A stretch of DNA of 64,000 nucleotides from Bradyrhizobium lablabi (GTDB lineage Bacteria > Pseudomonadota > Alphaproteobacteria > Rhizobiales > Xanthobacteraceae): positions 620,001 through 684,000 of the forward strand of contig NZ_JAFCJK010000001.1 in the NCBI RefSeq assembly GCF_018131005.1, read 5' to 3'. Of this stretch, positions 48,635 to 57,511 are shown in pieces; the stretch's first letter is position 1, and each line of letters begins with the position of its first letter. The position numbers and the translations under genes are program-made. The notes beneath the pieces were generated by a model, which had not been told where the DNA came from, made no database searches, and saw nothing but the letters and a program-made list of their open reading frames with translations.

Positions 48635-50845
48635 ATGGCGTGGGGACGAAAAAAAAGCGGTGGGCGCAAGGAACCGCTGTTCGGGCTTCCGGCCGCGCTT
48701 GCCGACCTGCGGCTGTCCCCCGAAGACCGCGTTCCCGGCGGCGGCGGCGACAAGCCGGCAAAGCCCAAGCGCAAGAGTGACGTTTCCGCCGACGAGAAAC
48801 CGCGTCCCTCGCGCAGCGCAAGCAGGCGCCGTGGCAAATCAGGCCGCTTCGGCATCGGCCGTCTGTTCTATTGGGCCGTGGTGCTCGGTCTCTGGTCCGG
48901 CATCGCGGTCATCGGTGTCGTGGTTTGGGTCGGCGCACATCTGCCACCAATCCAGTCTCTGGAGATTCCGAAGCGGCCGCCGACGATCCAGATCGTCGGC
49001 CTGGACGGCAGCGTGCTGGCGCAGCGCGGCGAAATGGCTGGTGCCAACGTCGCGCTCAAAGATTTGCCGCCCTATCTGCCGAAGGCATTCATCGCCATCG
49101 AAGACCGCCGCTTCTATTCGCATTATGGTGTTGACCCGATCGGCATCGGGCGCGCGTTGGTCGCCAACATCCTGCATCGCAGCGTATCGCAGGGTGGCTC
49201 GACGCTGACGCAACAGCTCGCGAAGAATCTGTTTCTGACCCAGGAGCGCACCGTGCAGCGCAAGCTGCAGGAGGTCGAGCTAGCGCTGTGGCTCGAGCGC
49301 AAGCATTCCAAGAACGAAATCCTCGAACTTTATTTGAACCGCGTCTATTTCGGCTCCGGCGCCTATGGCGTCGAGGCGGCGGCGCAACGCTATTTCGGCA
49401 AGTCGGCGAAGAACGTGACGGTGGCGGAGGCTGCAATGCTCGCGGGCCTCGTCAAATCGCCGTCGCGGCTCGCGCCGAACCGCAACCCGGAAGGCGCCGA
49501 GCAGCGCGCGCAAATCGTGCTCGCCGCGATGGCGGACGCCAAGTTCATCACGGAAGCGCAGGCCAAGACCTCGATCGGCCAGCCCTGGGTCAGTGTGAAG
49601 CCGGCCGGCGCCGGCACCGTCAATTATGTCGCCGACTGGATCGGTGAAGTGCTCGACGACCTCGTCGGCCAGATCGATCAGGACATTGTGGTGCAGACCA
49701 CCATCGATCCGAAGCTGCAGGGCGTTGCGGAGGCCGCGATCATCGACGAGCTCGCCGCCAAGAGCGTGAAATTCAACGTCAGCCAGGGCGCACTGGTGGC
49801 GATGACGCCTGATGGTGCGGTGCGCGCCCTGGTTGGCGGCCGGAACTACGCAGATAGCCAGTATAACCGCGCGGTGACCGCGAAGCGCCAACCCGGCTCG
49901 GCCTTCAAGCCGTTCGTCTATCTGACCGCGATGGAGTCGGGCCTGACGCCGGAGACCATCCGCACAGACGCGCCGCTCGACGTCAAAGGCTGGAAGCCTG
50001 AGAACTACACCCACGAGTATTTCGGCTCGGTGACGCTGACCCAGGCACTCGCGATGTCGCTGAATACGGTCGCGGTGCGGCTCGGCCTCGAGGTCGGCCC
50101 AAAAAACGTGGTGCGCACCGCGCACCGACTCGGCATCTCCTCCAAGCTCGACGCCAACGCCTCGATCGCGCTCGGTACCTCCGAGGTCTCCGTGATCGAG
50201 CTGGTCGGCGCCTACGCGCCCTTTGCCAATGGCGGGCTCGGCGTGTCGCCGCATGTGGTAACCAGGATTCGCACCAGCGGCGGCAAAATCCTCTACGACC
50301 GGCCCTCCGATCAACTGGGCCGGGTGATCGAGCCGCGCTTTGTCGCGATGATGAACGCCATGATGCGTGAAACGCTGATCTCGGGCACCGCGCGCAAGGC
50401 GGAAATCCCGGGCTGGACCGCCGCGGGCAAGACCGGCACCAGCCAGGATTTCCGCGACGCCTGGTTCATCGGCTACACCGCCAGTCTCGTGACAGGCGTC
50501 TGGCTCGGCAATGACGACAACTCGCCGACCAAGAAGGCAACCGGCGGCGGTCTGCCGGTGGAAGTGTGGACGCGCTTCATGAAGACCGCGCATCAGGGCG
50601 TGCCAGTGGCCAATTTGCCGAACTCGCAGGGAGGCTGGGCGCTGTCGAACCTGGTGCAGGCATCGTCGCAGGTCACCGCGCCCAGCTATCCCGCGCAGCC
50701 GCAGATGCCACCTTCGCCGGTCCCCCCTGCCGGCGCCTACCGTCCGTCGCCAACCCGTGCTTCAGCGTCGCCGAACCCGAACGCACGGCCGGAGGCCGCC
50801 GCAGGACTGGACGGCTGGCTGGTGGATCGATTGTTCGGAAGGTAG
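48635..50845 (+). CDS. Bifunctional penicillin-binding protein 1A family
   Basis: A 736 aa class A PBP making and cross-linking peptidoglycan. An unusually long, basic cytosolic head (1-75) precedes one membrane helix (78-100). The GT51 transglycosylase follows with catalytic Glu156 in IEDRRFYSHYGVD and GGSTLTQQLAKNLFL. The transpeptidase has SAFK at 422-425, SLN in AMSLNTVAV, and KTG at 599-601. A Pro/Ala-rich C-terminal tail (680-720) resembles other rhizobial PBP1 enzymes. Two repeats follow its stop. Confidence 0.93.
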   Translation: MAWGRKKSGGRKEPLFGLPAALADLRLSPEDRVPGGGGDKPAKPKRKSDVSADEKPRPSRSASRRRGKSGRFGIGRLFYWAVVLGLWSGIAVIGVVVWVGAHLPPIQSLEIPKRPPTIQIVGLDGSVLAQRGEMAGANVALKDLPPYLPKAFIAIEDRRFYSHYGVDPIGIGRALVANILHRSVSQGGSTLTQQLAKNLFLTQERTVQRKLQEVELALWLERKHSKNEILELYLNRVYFGSGAYGVEAAAQRYFGKSAKNVTVAEAAMLAGLVKSPSRLAPNRNPEGAEQRAQIVLAAMADAKFITEAQAKTSIGQPWVSVKPAGAGTVNYVADWIGEVLDDLVGQIDQDIVVQTTIDPKLQGVAEAAIIDELAAKSVKFNVSQGALVAMTPDGAVRALVGGRNYADSQYNRAVTAKRQPGSAFKPFVYLTAMESGLTPETIRTDAPLDVKGWKPENYTHEYFGSVTLTQALAMSLNTVAVRLGLEVGPKNVVRTAHRLGISSKLDANASIALGTSEVSVIELVGAYAPFANGGLGVSPHVVTRIRTSGGKILYDRPSDQLGRVIEPRFVAMMNAMMRETLISGTARKAEIPGWTAAGKTGTSQDFRDAWFIGYTASLVTGVWLGNDDNSPTKKATGGGLPVEVWTRFMKTAHQGVPVANLPNSQGGWALSNLVQASSQVTAPSYPAQPQMPPSPVPPAGAYRPSPTRASASPNPNARPEAAAGLDGWLVDRLFGR

Positions 50846-50878
50846 AGGCGAATGCCGTGGCCTCGGCGGAACGCTGCA

Positions 50879-50992
50879 GCTTGATCCTGAAAAGTGTAGC
50901 GGTTTTCCCCCGCGACAACGCATAGCGTTTTCGCGGAGATCGCGCTGAAGCCGAGGACCTAAAAGCGCGATGACGATTCAGCCTGATCGTAT
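50879..50992. repeat. Intergenic repeat (family A, inverted)
   Basis: Reverse orientation: CTTGATCCTGAAAAGTGTAG, then GGTTTTCCCCCGCGAC, GCGGAGATC, AAAAGCGCGATGACGATTC. It lies downstream of PBP1A and next to a family B unit. Confidence 0.6.
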
Positions 50993-50998
50993 CAAGGT

Positions 50999-51104
50999 TT
51001 AGAGCGTTTTCGAGCGAAGTGGAAACCGGTTCGCGTGAAGAAAACGCGTCAAAACAAGAATCTAGAGCCTCGTTCCGATTCCATCGGAACGAAAAGGGCT
51101 CTAG
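50999..51104. repeat. Intergenic repeat (family B) with a nested hairpin
   Basis: TTAGAGCGTTTTCGAGCGAA through TTCGCGTGAAGAAAACGCGT, then two nested stems: CTAGAGCC/GGCTCTAG (51062-51069/51097-51104) around CGTTCCGAT/ATCGGAACG (51071-51079/51083-51091). The outer CTAG read on the minus strand is the stop codon of the WrpM-like gene. Confidence 0.7.
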
Positions 51105-51856
51105 TCCTCGATCCCGTAGCGATGCAGGTCGTTACCGTGCGTGTCGAGCCAGGTCTTGGCGCGGTTGACCGACGCGCAGACCTTGCCAACAACCCTCCAG
51201 AACCGCGGCGAGTGGTTCATCTCGACGAGATGCGCAACTTCATGAGCGGCGAGGTAATCGAGCACGAAGGGCGGCGCGAGAATCAGTCGCCATGAGAACG
51301 AGAGCGAGCCGGCCGAGGTGCAGGACCCCCAGCGGCTGGATTGATCCCGGATCGAAATCCGCCGCACCCGCACGCCGAGTTCTGCGGCATAGAGTTGTGC
51401 CGACTTCTGCAAATCCTTCCGCGCCTCGCGCTTGAGGAAGTCGTGTACGCGGCGGTCCATGTGCTCGACGCCACCCGCCACGCACAACACCTTCTCGCCG
51501 CTGTCGCGCGTCTCGGTCCATACCGTGCCGCGCTCGCCGGCGCGGTGAACGAGGCGATGCGGCATGCCGCGCAGCGGCACCACTGTACCCGGTTGAAACG
51601 GAGCCGCTTTCGGCAAGCGGCCAAGACGCGCGGCGATCCACCCGCCATGGAGCTGCGCGAACTCCCTGGCTTCGATGATGGTGCCGCGCGGCGGCATCGT
51701 CAGGATCGCCTCTCTGTCGGTGGGATGGATTCTCAGCGTGTAGCGGCGCGCGCGCCTGTGTCTGCGAAGCCTGATGGCGAAGAATTGGGAGCCGTGTCTG
51801 ACCAAAACAGTCGCGGGTTCGGCCGGCCGCCGATAGAGGAGCGCGCGAGTAGCCAT
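51101..51856 (-). CDS. WrpM/YgjP-like metal-dependent hydrolase (DUF45)
   Basis: A 251 aa SprT/M48-like zinc protein. The metal site is AAHEVAHLVEMNHS: HExxH at 205-209. The DUF45 conserved segment DQSSRWGSCTSAGSLSFSWR precedes it (171-190). An N-terminal beta region (18-60) is strongly basic. Function is poorly known in the family. Start set at MATRALLY; the open frame allows 28 more residues but without a good ribosome site. Its stop TAG is in a repeat. No link to neighbours is visible. Confidence 0.83.
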   Translation of the reverse strand: MATRALLYRRPAEPATVLVRHGSQFFAIRLRRHRRARRYTLRIHPTDREAILTMPPRGTIIEAREFAQLHGGWIAARLGRLPKAAPFQPGTVVPLRGMPHRLVHRAGERGTVWTETRDSGEKVLCVAGGVEHMDRRVHDFLKREARKDLQKSAQLYAAELGVRVRRISIRDQSSRWGSCTSAGSLSFSWRLILAPPFVLDYLAAHEVAHLVEMNHSPRFWRVVGKVCASVNRAKTWLDTHGNDLHRYGIED

Positions 51857-51950
51857 TTCTGAGAGTCCGGGGAGCAGGAGTTCACCCGGACTTTGCCATA
51901 TCCGGCGCCAGGGAAAGCGCTCGGCGCAAAAACAAATCATTTGCCCAATA

Positions 51951-51991
51951 TACAGGGGCTGATCGGTGTTTGACCCCTACCTACAGGGGCT
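51951..51991. repeat. Direct repeat TACAGGGGCT upstream of the WrpM-like gene
   Basis: Identical ten-base units at 51951-51960 and 51982-51991, exactly 31 bases apart (about three helical turns), with CCCCTAC between forming an alternative stem with the second unit. On the minus strand a TATATT stretch follows. It could be an operator or the decayed end of an insertion element with multiple terminal repeats. Confidence 0.4.
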
Positions 51992-52032
51992 GGAACCCAT
52001 TTTTTTACGGTGAACCGGCCTCGCAAACATGA

Positions 52033-52064
52033 TTCAAGGAATGAGGCCACACTCATTCCTTGAA
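52033..52064. terminator. Perfect 13-base hairpin downstream of phaZ
   Basis: TTCAAGGAATGAG / CTCATTCCTTGAA with loop GCCACA; 75 bases past the phaZ stop on the minus strand. No T run follows on that strand; on the plus strand TTTTTTT occurs 15 bases later. It is probably the phaZ transcript end or a processing signal. Confidence 0.5.
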
Positions 52065-52138
52065 CTGTCCTCGAATCTGGATTTTTTTAATCGATTCAGA
52101 GGTTTATCCGGCCGCTCGAATCGAGACCAAAACGATGA

Positions 52139-53467
52139 CTATTCGGCCGCTGCGACGAGCGAAAGCCTCGTATTGGCCGCTGAAACCATGAAATCGGAGA
52201 TGCGCGGCACGATTTCGGAGCGAAAGCGCGATCCATTGAAGACGCCGTAATGCCCGACGCCTTTTTGCACATAGTGCACCCGGCGATGATTGGGAATGGC
52301 GGTGCAGAGCGCGTGCGTCGCTTCGGTCTGACCGAGGCCGGAGATGTCGTCCTTCTCGCCTTCCACGGTCATCAGCGCGACGCGACGGATCTTCGACGGA
52401 TCGACCGGCTTTCCGCGATGGGTCATCTCGCCCCTGGGCAGTGCATGCTTGACGAACACGAGGTCGACGGTCTGCAGATAATACTCGGCGGTGAGGTCCA
52501 TCACCGCGAGATACTCGTCATAGAATTCACGATGCTTGTCGACGAGATCGCCGTCACCCTTCACCAGATTGCCAAACAGCGCCTTGTGCGCGTCCATGTG
52601 CCGATCGAGGTTCATGCTGATGAAGCCGTTGAGCTGTAGGAAGCCCGGATAGACATCGCGCATCACGCCGGGATGCGGAAACGGCACCTTGGTGATGACG
52701 TTGTTGCGGAACCACTCAATGCCGCGTTGCTCCGCGAGTTGGTTGACCGCGGTCGGATTGCGGCGGGTGTCGATCGGGCCGCCCATCAACGTCATCGACA
52801 GCGGCACGAACGGATCCTTGTTCGCCTCCATCAGGGATACCGCGGCCACCACCGGCACCGACGGCTGGCACACCGCGACGACATGCGTGTTGCCGCCCAG
52901 AACCTGCAGCATCTCGATCACGTAATCGACGTAGTCATCGAGATCGAACCGGCCGGCCGCCACCGGGACCATGCGTGCGTCCATCCAGTCGGTGATGTAG
53001 ACCTCATGCGTCGGTAGAAAGGCCTCGACGGTGCCGCGCAGCAGCGTCGCATAGTGACCCGACATCGGCGCGACAATGAGGACGCGCGGCTGGGGACTGC
53101 GCAATGGCCGCGTCAGCTTGCGATCAAAATGCAGCAGACGGCAGAACGGCTTTTCCCAGATCGAACGCACTTCGACGGGCGTCCGGATGCCGTTGACCTC
53201 GGTCGTCGGCAAGTTCCATTCAGGCTTGCCGTAACGGCGGGTGGTGCGTTCGAACAGCTCGCAGGCCGCGGCGAGAGATTTGCCGAACTCGGTGTGCGAC
53301 CACGGATTAAGCGGATTCTGAAACAGGATCTTGGTGGCGTCGGTGACTGCGCGCGCCGGATTGAGCGAGGCATGCGCCATCTCGTACATCCAGTACAGTG
53401 GCGTCGTGAGTGCGGCACTGCCTCCCACCGCCAGGGGCGGGGCACCACCAAATTCACCAATCGGCAT
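52139..53467 (-). CDS. phaZ: Intracellular polyhydroxybutyrate depolymerase
   Basis: A 442 aa granule-associated depolymerase degrading PHB. The family has a Cys nucleophile in a lipase-like box, seen here as AVCQPSVP (Cys200), and a late His in GVGHYGVFNG near 415. PHB_depo_C-like segments (GGPIDTRRNPTAVN, FWRN-like WFRNNV) and the opening YWMYEMAHASLNPARA are typical. There is no signal peptide, in line with an intracellular role. Start at MPIGEFGG. It completes a PHB cycle with phbA, phbB and phaR, though 50 kb away. Confidence 0.92.
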   Translation of the reverse strand: MPIGEFGGAPPLAVGGSAALTTPLYWMYEMAHASLNPARAVTDATKILFQNPLNPWSHTEFGKSLAAACELFERTTRRYGKPEWNLPTTEVNGIRTPVEVRSIWEKPFCRLLHFDRKLTRPLRSPQPRVLIVAPMSGHYATLLRGTVEAFLPTHEVYITDWMDARMVPVAAGRFDLDDYVDYVIEMLQVLGGNTHVVAVCQPSVPVVAAVSLMEANKDPFVPLSMTLMGGPIDTRRNPTAVNQLAEQRGIEWFRNNVITKVPFPHPGVMRDVYPGFLQLNGFISMNLDRHMDAHKALFGNLVKGDGDLVDKHREFYDEYLAVMDLTAEYYLQTVDLVFVKHALPRGEMTHRGKPVDPSKIRRVALMTVEGEKDDISGLGQTEATHALCTAIPNHRRVHYVQKGVGHYGVFNGSRFRSEIVPRISDFMVSAANTRLSLVAAAE

Positions 53468-53603
53468 GGTTTCTCGGATCCTTGTTTTGCGCCGCAACAT
53501 ACTGACGGACCTGACATATTGCGTCAATGCAGCAATCTATAAATTGCGGTCCGGAACCAGCCAAAACAACGGAAATCCACGGGAAATTGAGGGAATGTGA
53601 AAC

Positions 53604-54428
53604 TTATTCGCCCCCGCCGAGCAGCGAGCCGTTCCGTTTGGCACTGCGCAAGAGGACCATGAAGGTCGCAAAGGACGCAACGAACAGGAGCGCGTTGATG
53701 AGAAACGCCTCAATCATCAGATCGGCGCGGAAGACGTGGTCGATCAACAACGTGCGCATGCCCTCGAACACGTAGGTCGGCGGCAGCATCCAGGCGACGT
53801 ATTGCAGCCAGGCCGGCAGCACGTCGACCGGATAGTAGATGCAGGCGAGTGGCATCACCGCAAACATCAGCGTCCAGACGATGCTCTCCGCGCCGAGGCC
53901 ATTGCGCAGGACGAGGCCTGAGGCGAACACGCCGACCGACCAGCTCGTAAAGATCAGGTTGCAGAAGAACGCGATCAACGGCAGCCCGATGGCGTAAAAA
54001 TTGAAGCCGAAAAAGAACAGCGCCATCAACGTCATCGGAATGACGCCGATGGCGAGCCGGATCAGGCTCATGATCATCATCGAGAGCAGGAATTCGATCG
54101 GCCTCAGCGGGCTCATCATCAGGTTGCCGAGATTGCGCGCCCACATTTCCTCCAGGAACGAGATGGAGAAACCGAGCTGGCCACGGAACAGGATGTCCCA
54201 CAGGATGACCGCGCCGATCAGCGCGCCGCCCGCCTTGGCGAAAAACCCCGAGGTTTGCGCAATATAGGTCTGCAGGAAGCCCCAGGTGACGATCTGCAAC
54301 GCCGGCCAATAGACCAGCTCGAGTAGCCGCGGCCATGACGATACCAGCAGATACCAATAGCGCAGCACCATCGCGTTGATGCGATGCAACGAGATCGTGC
54401 GCTGATGCGGGCTGGCGATCTCACTCAC
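53604..54428 (-). CDS. ABC-2 type transporter permease
   Basis: A 274 aa permease with six hydrophobic segments (about 25-45, 60-80, 110-135, 140-165, 175-200, 240-262) and the ABC-2 signature region near FEGMRTLLIDHVF. The start overlaps the stop of the ATPase gene by four bases (ATGA), so both form an exporter. The substrate is unknown; such pairs export lipids, glycans or drugs. Confidence 0.87.
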   Translation of the reverse strand: MSEIASPHQRTISLHRINAMVLRYWYLLVSSWPRLLELVYWPALQIVTWGFLQTYIAQTSGFFAKAGGALIGAVILWDILFRGQLGFSISFLEEMWARNLGNLMMSPLRPIEFLLSMMIMSLIRLAIGVIPMTLMALFFFGFNFYAIGLPLIAFFCNLIFTSWSVGVFASGLVLRNGLGAESIVWTLMFAVMPLACIYYPVDVLPAWLQYVAWMLPPTYVFEGMRTLLIDHVFRADLMIEAFLINALLFVASFATFMVLLRSAKRNGSLLGGGE

Positions 54429-55231
54429 GGCGCACCCTCCCGGAGTCGGCCGCGTGCGACGTCGAGAAACACCTCCTCCAGCGTATCGCGGTTGTAACGC
54501 GCCATGATCCGGTCAGGACTGTCGTCATCCTGGATCGTGCCGCGCTTCAGGATGATGATGCGATCGCATAGCCTCTCCACCTCCAGCATGTTGTGCGATG
54601 CAAGCAGGATGGTGGCGTTGTGCGTCTTGCGGTAGGTCTCAAGGTGCTGCCGCACCCAGTCGGCGGTATCGGGGTCGAGCGAGGCGGTCGGCTCGTCGAG
54701 CAGCAAAAGTTCCGGCTCGTTGATCAACGCCTTCGCCAGCGCGACGCGCGTCTTCTGTCCCGAGGACAGTTTCCTGTTGGCACGGTCGAGCAAGTCCCTG
54801 AGGTCGAGGTCGGCGGCAAGCTGATCGATCCGCTCGCGCAGATGCTTCACCGCGTAGAGCCGGCCGAACACGGTGAGATTCTGCCGCACCGTCAGCCGCA
54901 TTGGCATGTCGACATAAGGACTTTCGAAATTCATCCGCCCGAGCACGTCATAGCTCTGGTCCGGAATGGATGCGCCCAGCACCTGGATGCGGCCGGAGGT
55001 CGGCAGCACCAGGCCCATGATCATCGCGATTGTCGTGGTCTTGCCGGCTCCATTGCCGCCGAGCAGGCCGGTGATGCTGCCGCGAGCCACGCGAAACGTG
55101 ACACCGTCGACCGCGCGGGTGGTCTTGTAGACCTTGACCAGATGCGCGACGTCGATCGCCGCCGATCCGCTCGCATCGGCGGCGGGCGATTTCCCCTGGC
55201 CTGTCTCGCTTTGCTGCATTTGCCCGTTCAT
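54425..55231 (-). CDS. ABC transporter ATPase (export type)
   Basis: A 268 aa subunit. Walker A GGNGAGKTT (58-66), Q-loop MNFESPYVDMPMRL, signature LSSGQKTRVALAKAL, Walker B LLLLDEPTASLDPDT and ASHNMLEVERL. The LSSGQKT variant and DPDTADWVR tail occur in ABC-2 daunorubicin/NodI-like exporters. Start at MNGQMQQS; a second ATG lies four codons on. It is cotranscribed with the permease and divergent from regS. Confidence 0.88.
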   Translation of the reverse strand: MNGQMQQSETGQGKSPAADASGSAAIDVAHLVKVYKTTRAVDGVTFRVARGSITGLLGGNGAGKTTTIAMIMGLVLPTSGRIQVLGASIPDQSYDVLGRMNFESPYVDMPMRLTVRQNLTVFGRLYAVKHLRERIDQLAADLDLRDLLDRANRKLSSGQKTRVALAKALINEPELLLLDEPTASLDPDTADWVRQHLETYRKTHNATILLASHNMLEVERLCDRIIILKRGTIQDDDSPDRIMARYNRDTLEEVFLDVARGRLREGAP

Positions 55232-55321
55232 TGGGCCATTGCGGCAGCAAGCGCAAGGGTCGCGCCGGCGCCATGGAGACAATCGCGAATTTGTGCGCCG
55301 GCCGCGGCACAGCTGAAGCAT

Positions 55322-55418
55322 CATCGGTTCTGATTGAATCAGAACCGATGCTTCAGATCCTTGTTTTGACGCGTTTTCTTCACGCGAACCGGTGGCCACT
55401 CCGCTCGAAAACGCTATA
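55322..55418. repeat. Intergenic repeat (family B) with a 29-base perfect palindrome
   Basis: CATCGGTTCTGATT G AATCAGAACCGATG at 55322-55350 (14-base arms), followed by CTTGTTTTGACGCGTTTTCT, CACGCGAACCGGT and TCGAAAACGCTATAGAG. It lies between the divergent ATPase gene and regS and ends about 10 bases before the regS start codon. Confidence 0.7.
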
Positions 55419-55428
55419 GAGTCCGGAT

Positions 55429-56763
55429 ATGACCGACGTTGCAGCCTCCGATTTCCGCCAACCGCGCCGCTATGTCCGTCTCGATACGATTTTGCGGCTG
55501 CGCTGGCTGGCGGCGTTGGGTCAGCTCGTCGCGATTTTCATCGTCGCCCAGGGGCTGGAATTTGACCTTCCGATCATCCCCTGCGTCAGCATCGTCACGT
55601 TCTCGGCGCTGCTTAATCTGGTGCTTCAGATTATCTTCAACCCGATGCAGCGGCTGGAGCCGGCCTATGCCGCCGCACTGCTCGCGCTCAACATCGTCGA
55701 GCTTGCCGGGCTGCTCTATTTCACTGGCGGCCTGCAGAACCCGTTCTCGTTCCTGTTTCTCGCCCCTGTGCTGATCTCGGCCACGGTGCTGCCGATCCGG
55801 CTGACCTTCGCCCTCGGCTGCCTTGCGGTTGCCTGCGCCTCGGCGCTGTTCTTCTTCCATCTGCCGCTGCCATGGGATGGCGACGACCCGCTCGTGCTGC
55901 CGCCGATCTATCTGCTCGGCGTCTGGCTTTCGATCCTGCTCGCAATCGGCGTCACAAGCCTTTACGCGTTTCAGGTGACGGAGGAGGCACGCCAGCTTTC
56001 CGACGCGCTTGCAGCGACCGAGCTGGTGTTGACGCGGGAGCAGCACCTGACCCAGCTCGATGGCCTGGCCGCCGCAGCCGCCCATGAGCTAGGCACCCCG
56101 CTCGCGACCATCTTTCTGATCGCGCGCGAGCTTGAGAAAACGGTCAAGGATCCTCAGCTGACAGGCGACCTGAAAACCCTGCATGAGCAGGCGCAGCGTT
56201 GCCGCGACATCTTGGGCAAGATCACCCAGCTCTCCTCGCGAGGCGCGCCATTCGACCAGATGAAGCTGTCGACACTGATCGAGGAGGCCGTCGCGCCGCA
56301 TCGCGATTTCGGGGTCAATATCAAGGTGCGGCTTGCTGTCGCACCTACACAAGAACCGGTAGGCGCCCGCAACCCCGGGATCCTTTACGGCGTCGGCAAC
56401 ATTCTGGAGAATGCCGTCGATTTCGCCCATCAGACCGTTGAGGTTAACGCGTGGTGGAATGCCGAGACTGTCGAGATCGTCATCTCCGACGACGGCCCGG
56501 GAATCGCACCGGATATGCTGAAACGGATCGGGGAACCCTATCTATCGCGCCGTCGCGGTGCGGATGAGGCCCAAAACGCGCATGGCGGCCTCGGTCTCGG
56601 CGTTTTCATCGCGCGTACGCTGCTGGAGCGCACGGGAGCCAAGGTCTCGTTCTCCAACCGTGTCTTCCCGGATCACGGCGCGGTCGTTCAGATTGTATGG
56701 CCTCGCGAACGTTTCGAGGCTGTCGAAACACAGCCCGAACTGGTGTCCTGGAATGGTTCGTAA
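55429..56763 (+). CDS. regS: RegB/PrrB/ActS family redox-sensing histidine kinase
   Basis: A 444 aa membrane kinase. Six helices span about 25-180. The quinone-linked heptapeptide GGLQNPF lies at 100-106. The phosphoacceptor His219 is in AAHELGTPLATI, the exact RegB H-box. The redox-box Cys258 is in QAQRCRDILGKI. ATPase N and G boxes are ILENAVDFA, DDGPGI and GGLGLGVFIART. It senses the quinone pool and oxygen and phosphorylates RegR encoded downstream. Its leader is almost wholly a repeat. Confidence 0.93.
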   Translation: MTDVAASDFRQPRRYVRLDTILRLRWLAALGQLVAIFIVAQGLEFDLPIIPCVSIVTFSALLNLVLQIIFNPMQRLEPAYAAALLALNIVELAGLLYFTGGLQNPFSFLFLAPVLISATVLPIRLTFALGCLAVACASALFFFHLPLPWDGDDPLVLPPIYLLGVWLSILLAIGVTSLYAFQVTEEARQLSDALAATELVLTREQHLTQLDGLAAAAAHELGTPLATIFLIARELEKTVKDPQLTGDLKTLHEQAQRCRDILGKITQLSSRGAPFDQMKLSTLIEEAVAPHRDFGVNIKVRLAVAPTQEPVGARNPGILYGVGNILENAVDFAHQTVEVNAWWNAETVEIVISDDGPGIAPDMLKRIGEPYLSRRRGADEAQNAHGGLGLGVFIARTLLERTGAKVSFSNRVFPDHGAVVQIVWPRERFEAVETQPELVSWNGS

Positions 56764-56809
56764 CAAGCCGGCTGGCATTACGCATGCAGCGATCGCGACG
56801 TTGTGTGCC

Positions 56810-56838
56810 TTGGCAGCGCCGCAGTGCCGCGCCATATA
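56810..56838 (+). promoter_or_regulatory. Candidate regR promoter
   Basis: TTGGCA, 17 bases, CATATA in the 104-base regS-regR gap, about 30 bases before the GTG start of regR. It would allow regR expression apart from regS. Pattern only. Confidence 0.25.
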
Positions 56839-56867
56839 TCTGGCATTGAACACAGGGAAACTGGATC

Positions 56868-57422
56868 GTGAACGCCATTGCCGAACTTGATGAACTCACC
56901 GATCGCTCGCTTCTCATCGTCGAGGATGACAAGCCTTTTCTGGAGCGTTTGTCCCGCGCCATGGAGACACGCGGCTTTGCGGTAAAGTCATGCGATACTG
57001 TGTCCGACGGTCTGGCCGAAATCGGCCGCGCTGCGCCCGCATTCGCAGTCGTCGATCTGCGGCTCGGTGACGGCAACGGGCTCGATGTCGTGTCGGCGTT
57101 GAAGCGCAAGCGCCCCGATGCGCGCGCAATAGTGCTCACTGGCTACGGCAACATCGCCACCGCCGTAACCGCGGTGAAGATGGGCGCCATTGACTATCTC
57201 TCCAAGCCGGCCGATGCGGATGACGTCGTCGCCGCGTTGCTTGCGAGCGGCACCGAGAAATCCGAGTTGCCCACTAATCCAATGTCGGCGGACCGCGTGC
57301 GCTGGGAGCACATCCAGCGCATCTACGAGATGTGCAACCGCAACGTCTCGGAAACCGCGCGCCGGCTCAACATGCACCGCCGCACCCTGCAGCGTATTCT
57401 CGCCAAGCGCGCGCCGCGGTAA
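56868..57422 (+). CDS. regR: RegA/PrrA/ActR family response regulator
   Basis: A 184 aa regulator. The receiver domain has acidic pocket Asp20/Asp21 (IVEDDKPF), phosphoacceptor Asp63 (VVDLRLGDG), Thr in LTGYGN and Lys in YLSKPAD. The Fis-type HTH at the C-terminus (MCNRNVSETARRLNMHRRTL) is nearly unchanged throughout the family. Start is GTG at 56868 with GGATC just upstream. In bradyrhizobia RegR controls nifA-fixR and respiratory and denitrification genes; none of those targets are here. Confidence 0.94.
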   Translation: MNAIAELDELTDRSLLIVEDDKPFLERLSRAMETRGFAVKSCDTVSDGLAEIGRAAPAFAVVDLRLGDGNGLDVVSALKRKRPDARAIVLTGYGNIATAVTAVKMGAIDYLSKPADADDVVAALLASGTEKSELPTNPMSADRVRWEHIQRIYEMCNRNVSETARRLNMHRRTLQRILAKRAPR

Positions 57423-57449
57423 TAGTCGCGGATTGCTCCGACCCATCTC

Positions 57450-57492
57450 CGTCATCCTGGGGAGCGCGCCTTCGCGCGTCTCAGGATGGCGG
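57450..57492. repeat. Short intergenic hairpin repeat (family C, compact)
   Basis: CCGTCATCCTGGGGAGCGCG, CCTTCGCGCG and TCTCAGGATGGCGG: inverted ends around a GCGCGCCTTCGCGCG stem. It is downstream of regR, in the convergent gap with mmcB, and may act as a bidirectional terminator. Confidence 0.5.
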
Positions 57493-57511
57493 ACGACAAT
57501 CGCGCTCGCTT

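Noticed and set aside
51951-51991. CRISPR-like repeat
   Set aside because: Only two short ten-base copies; no array, no cas genes.
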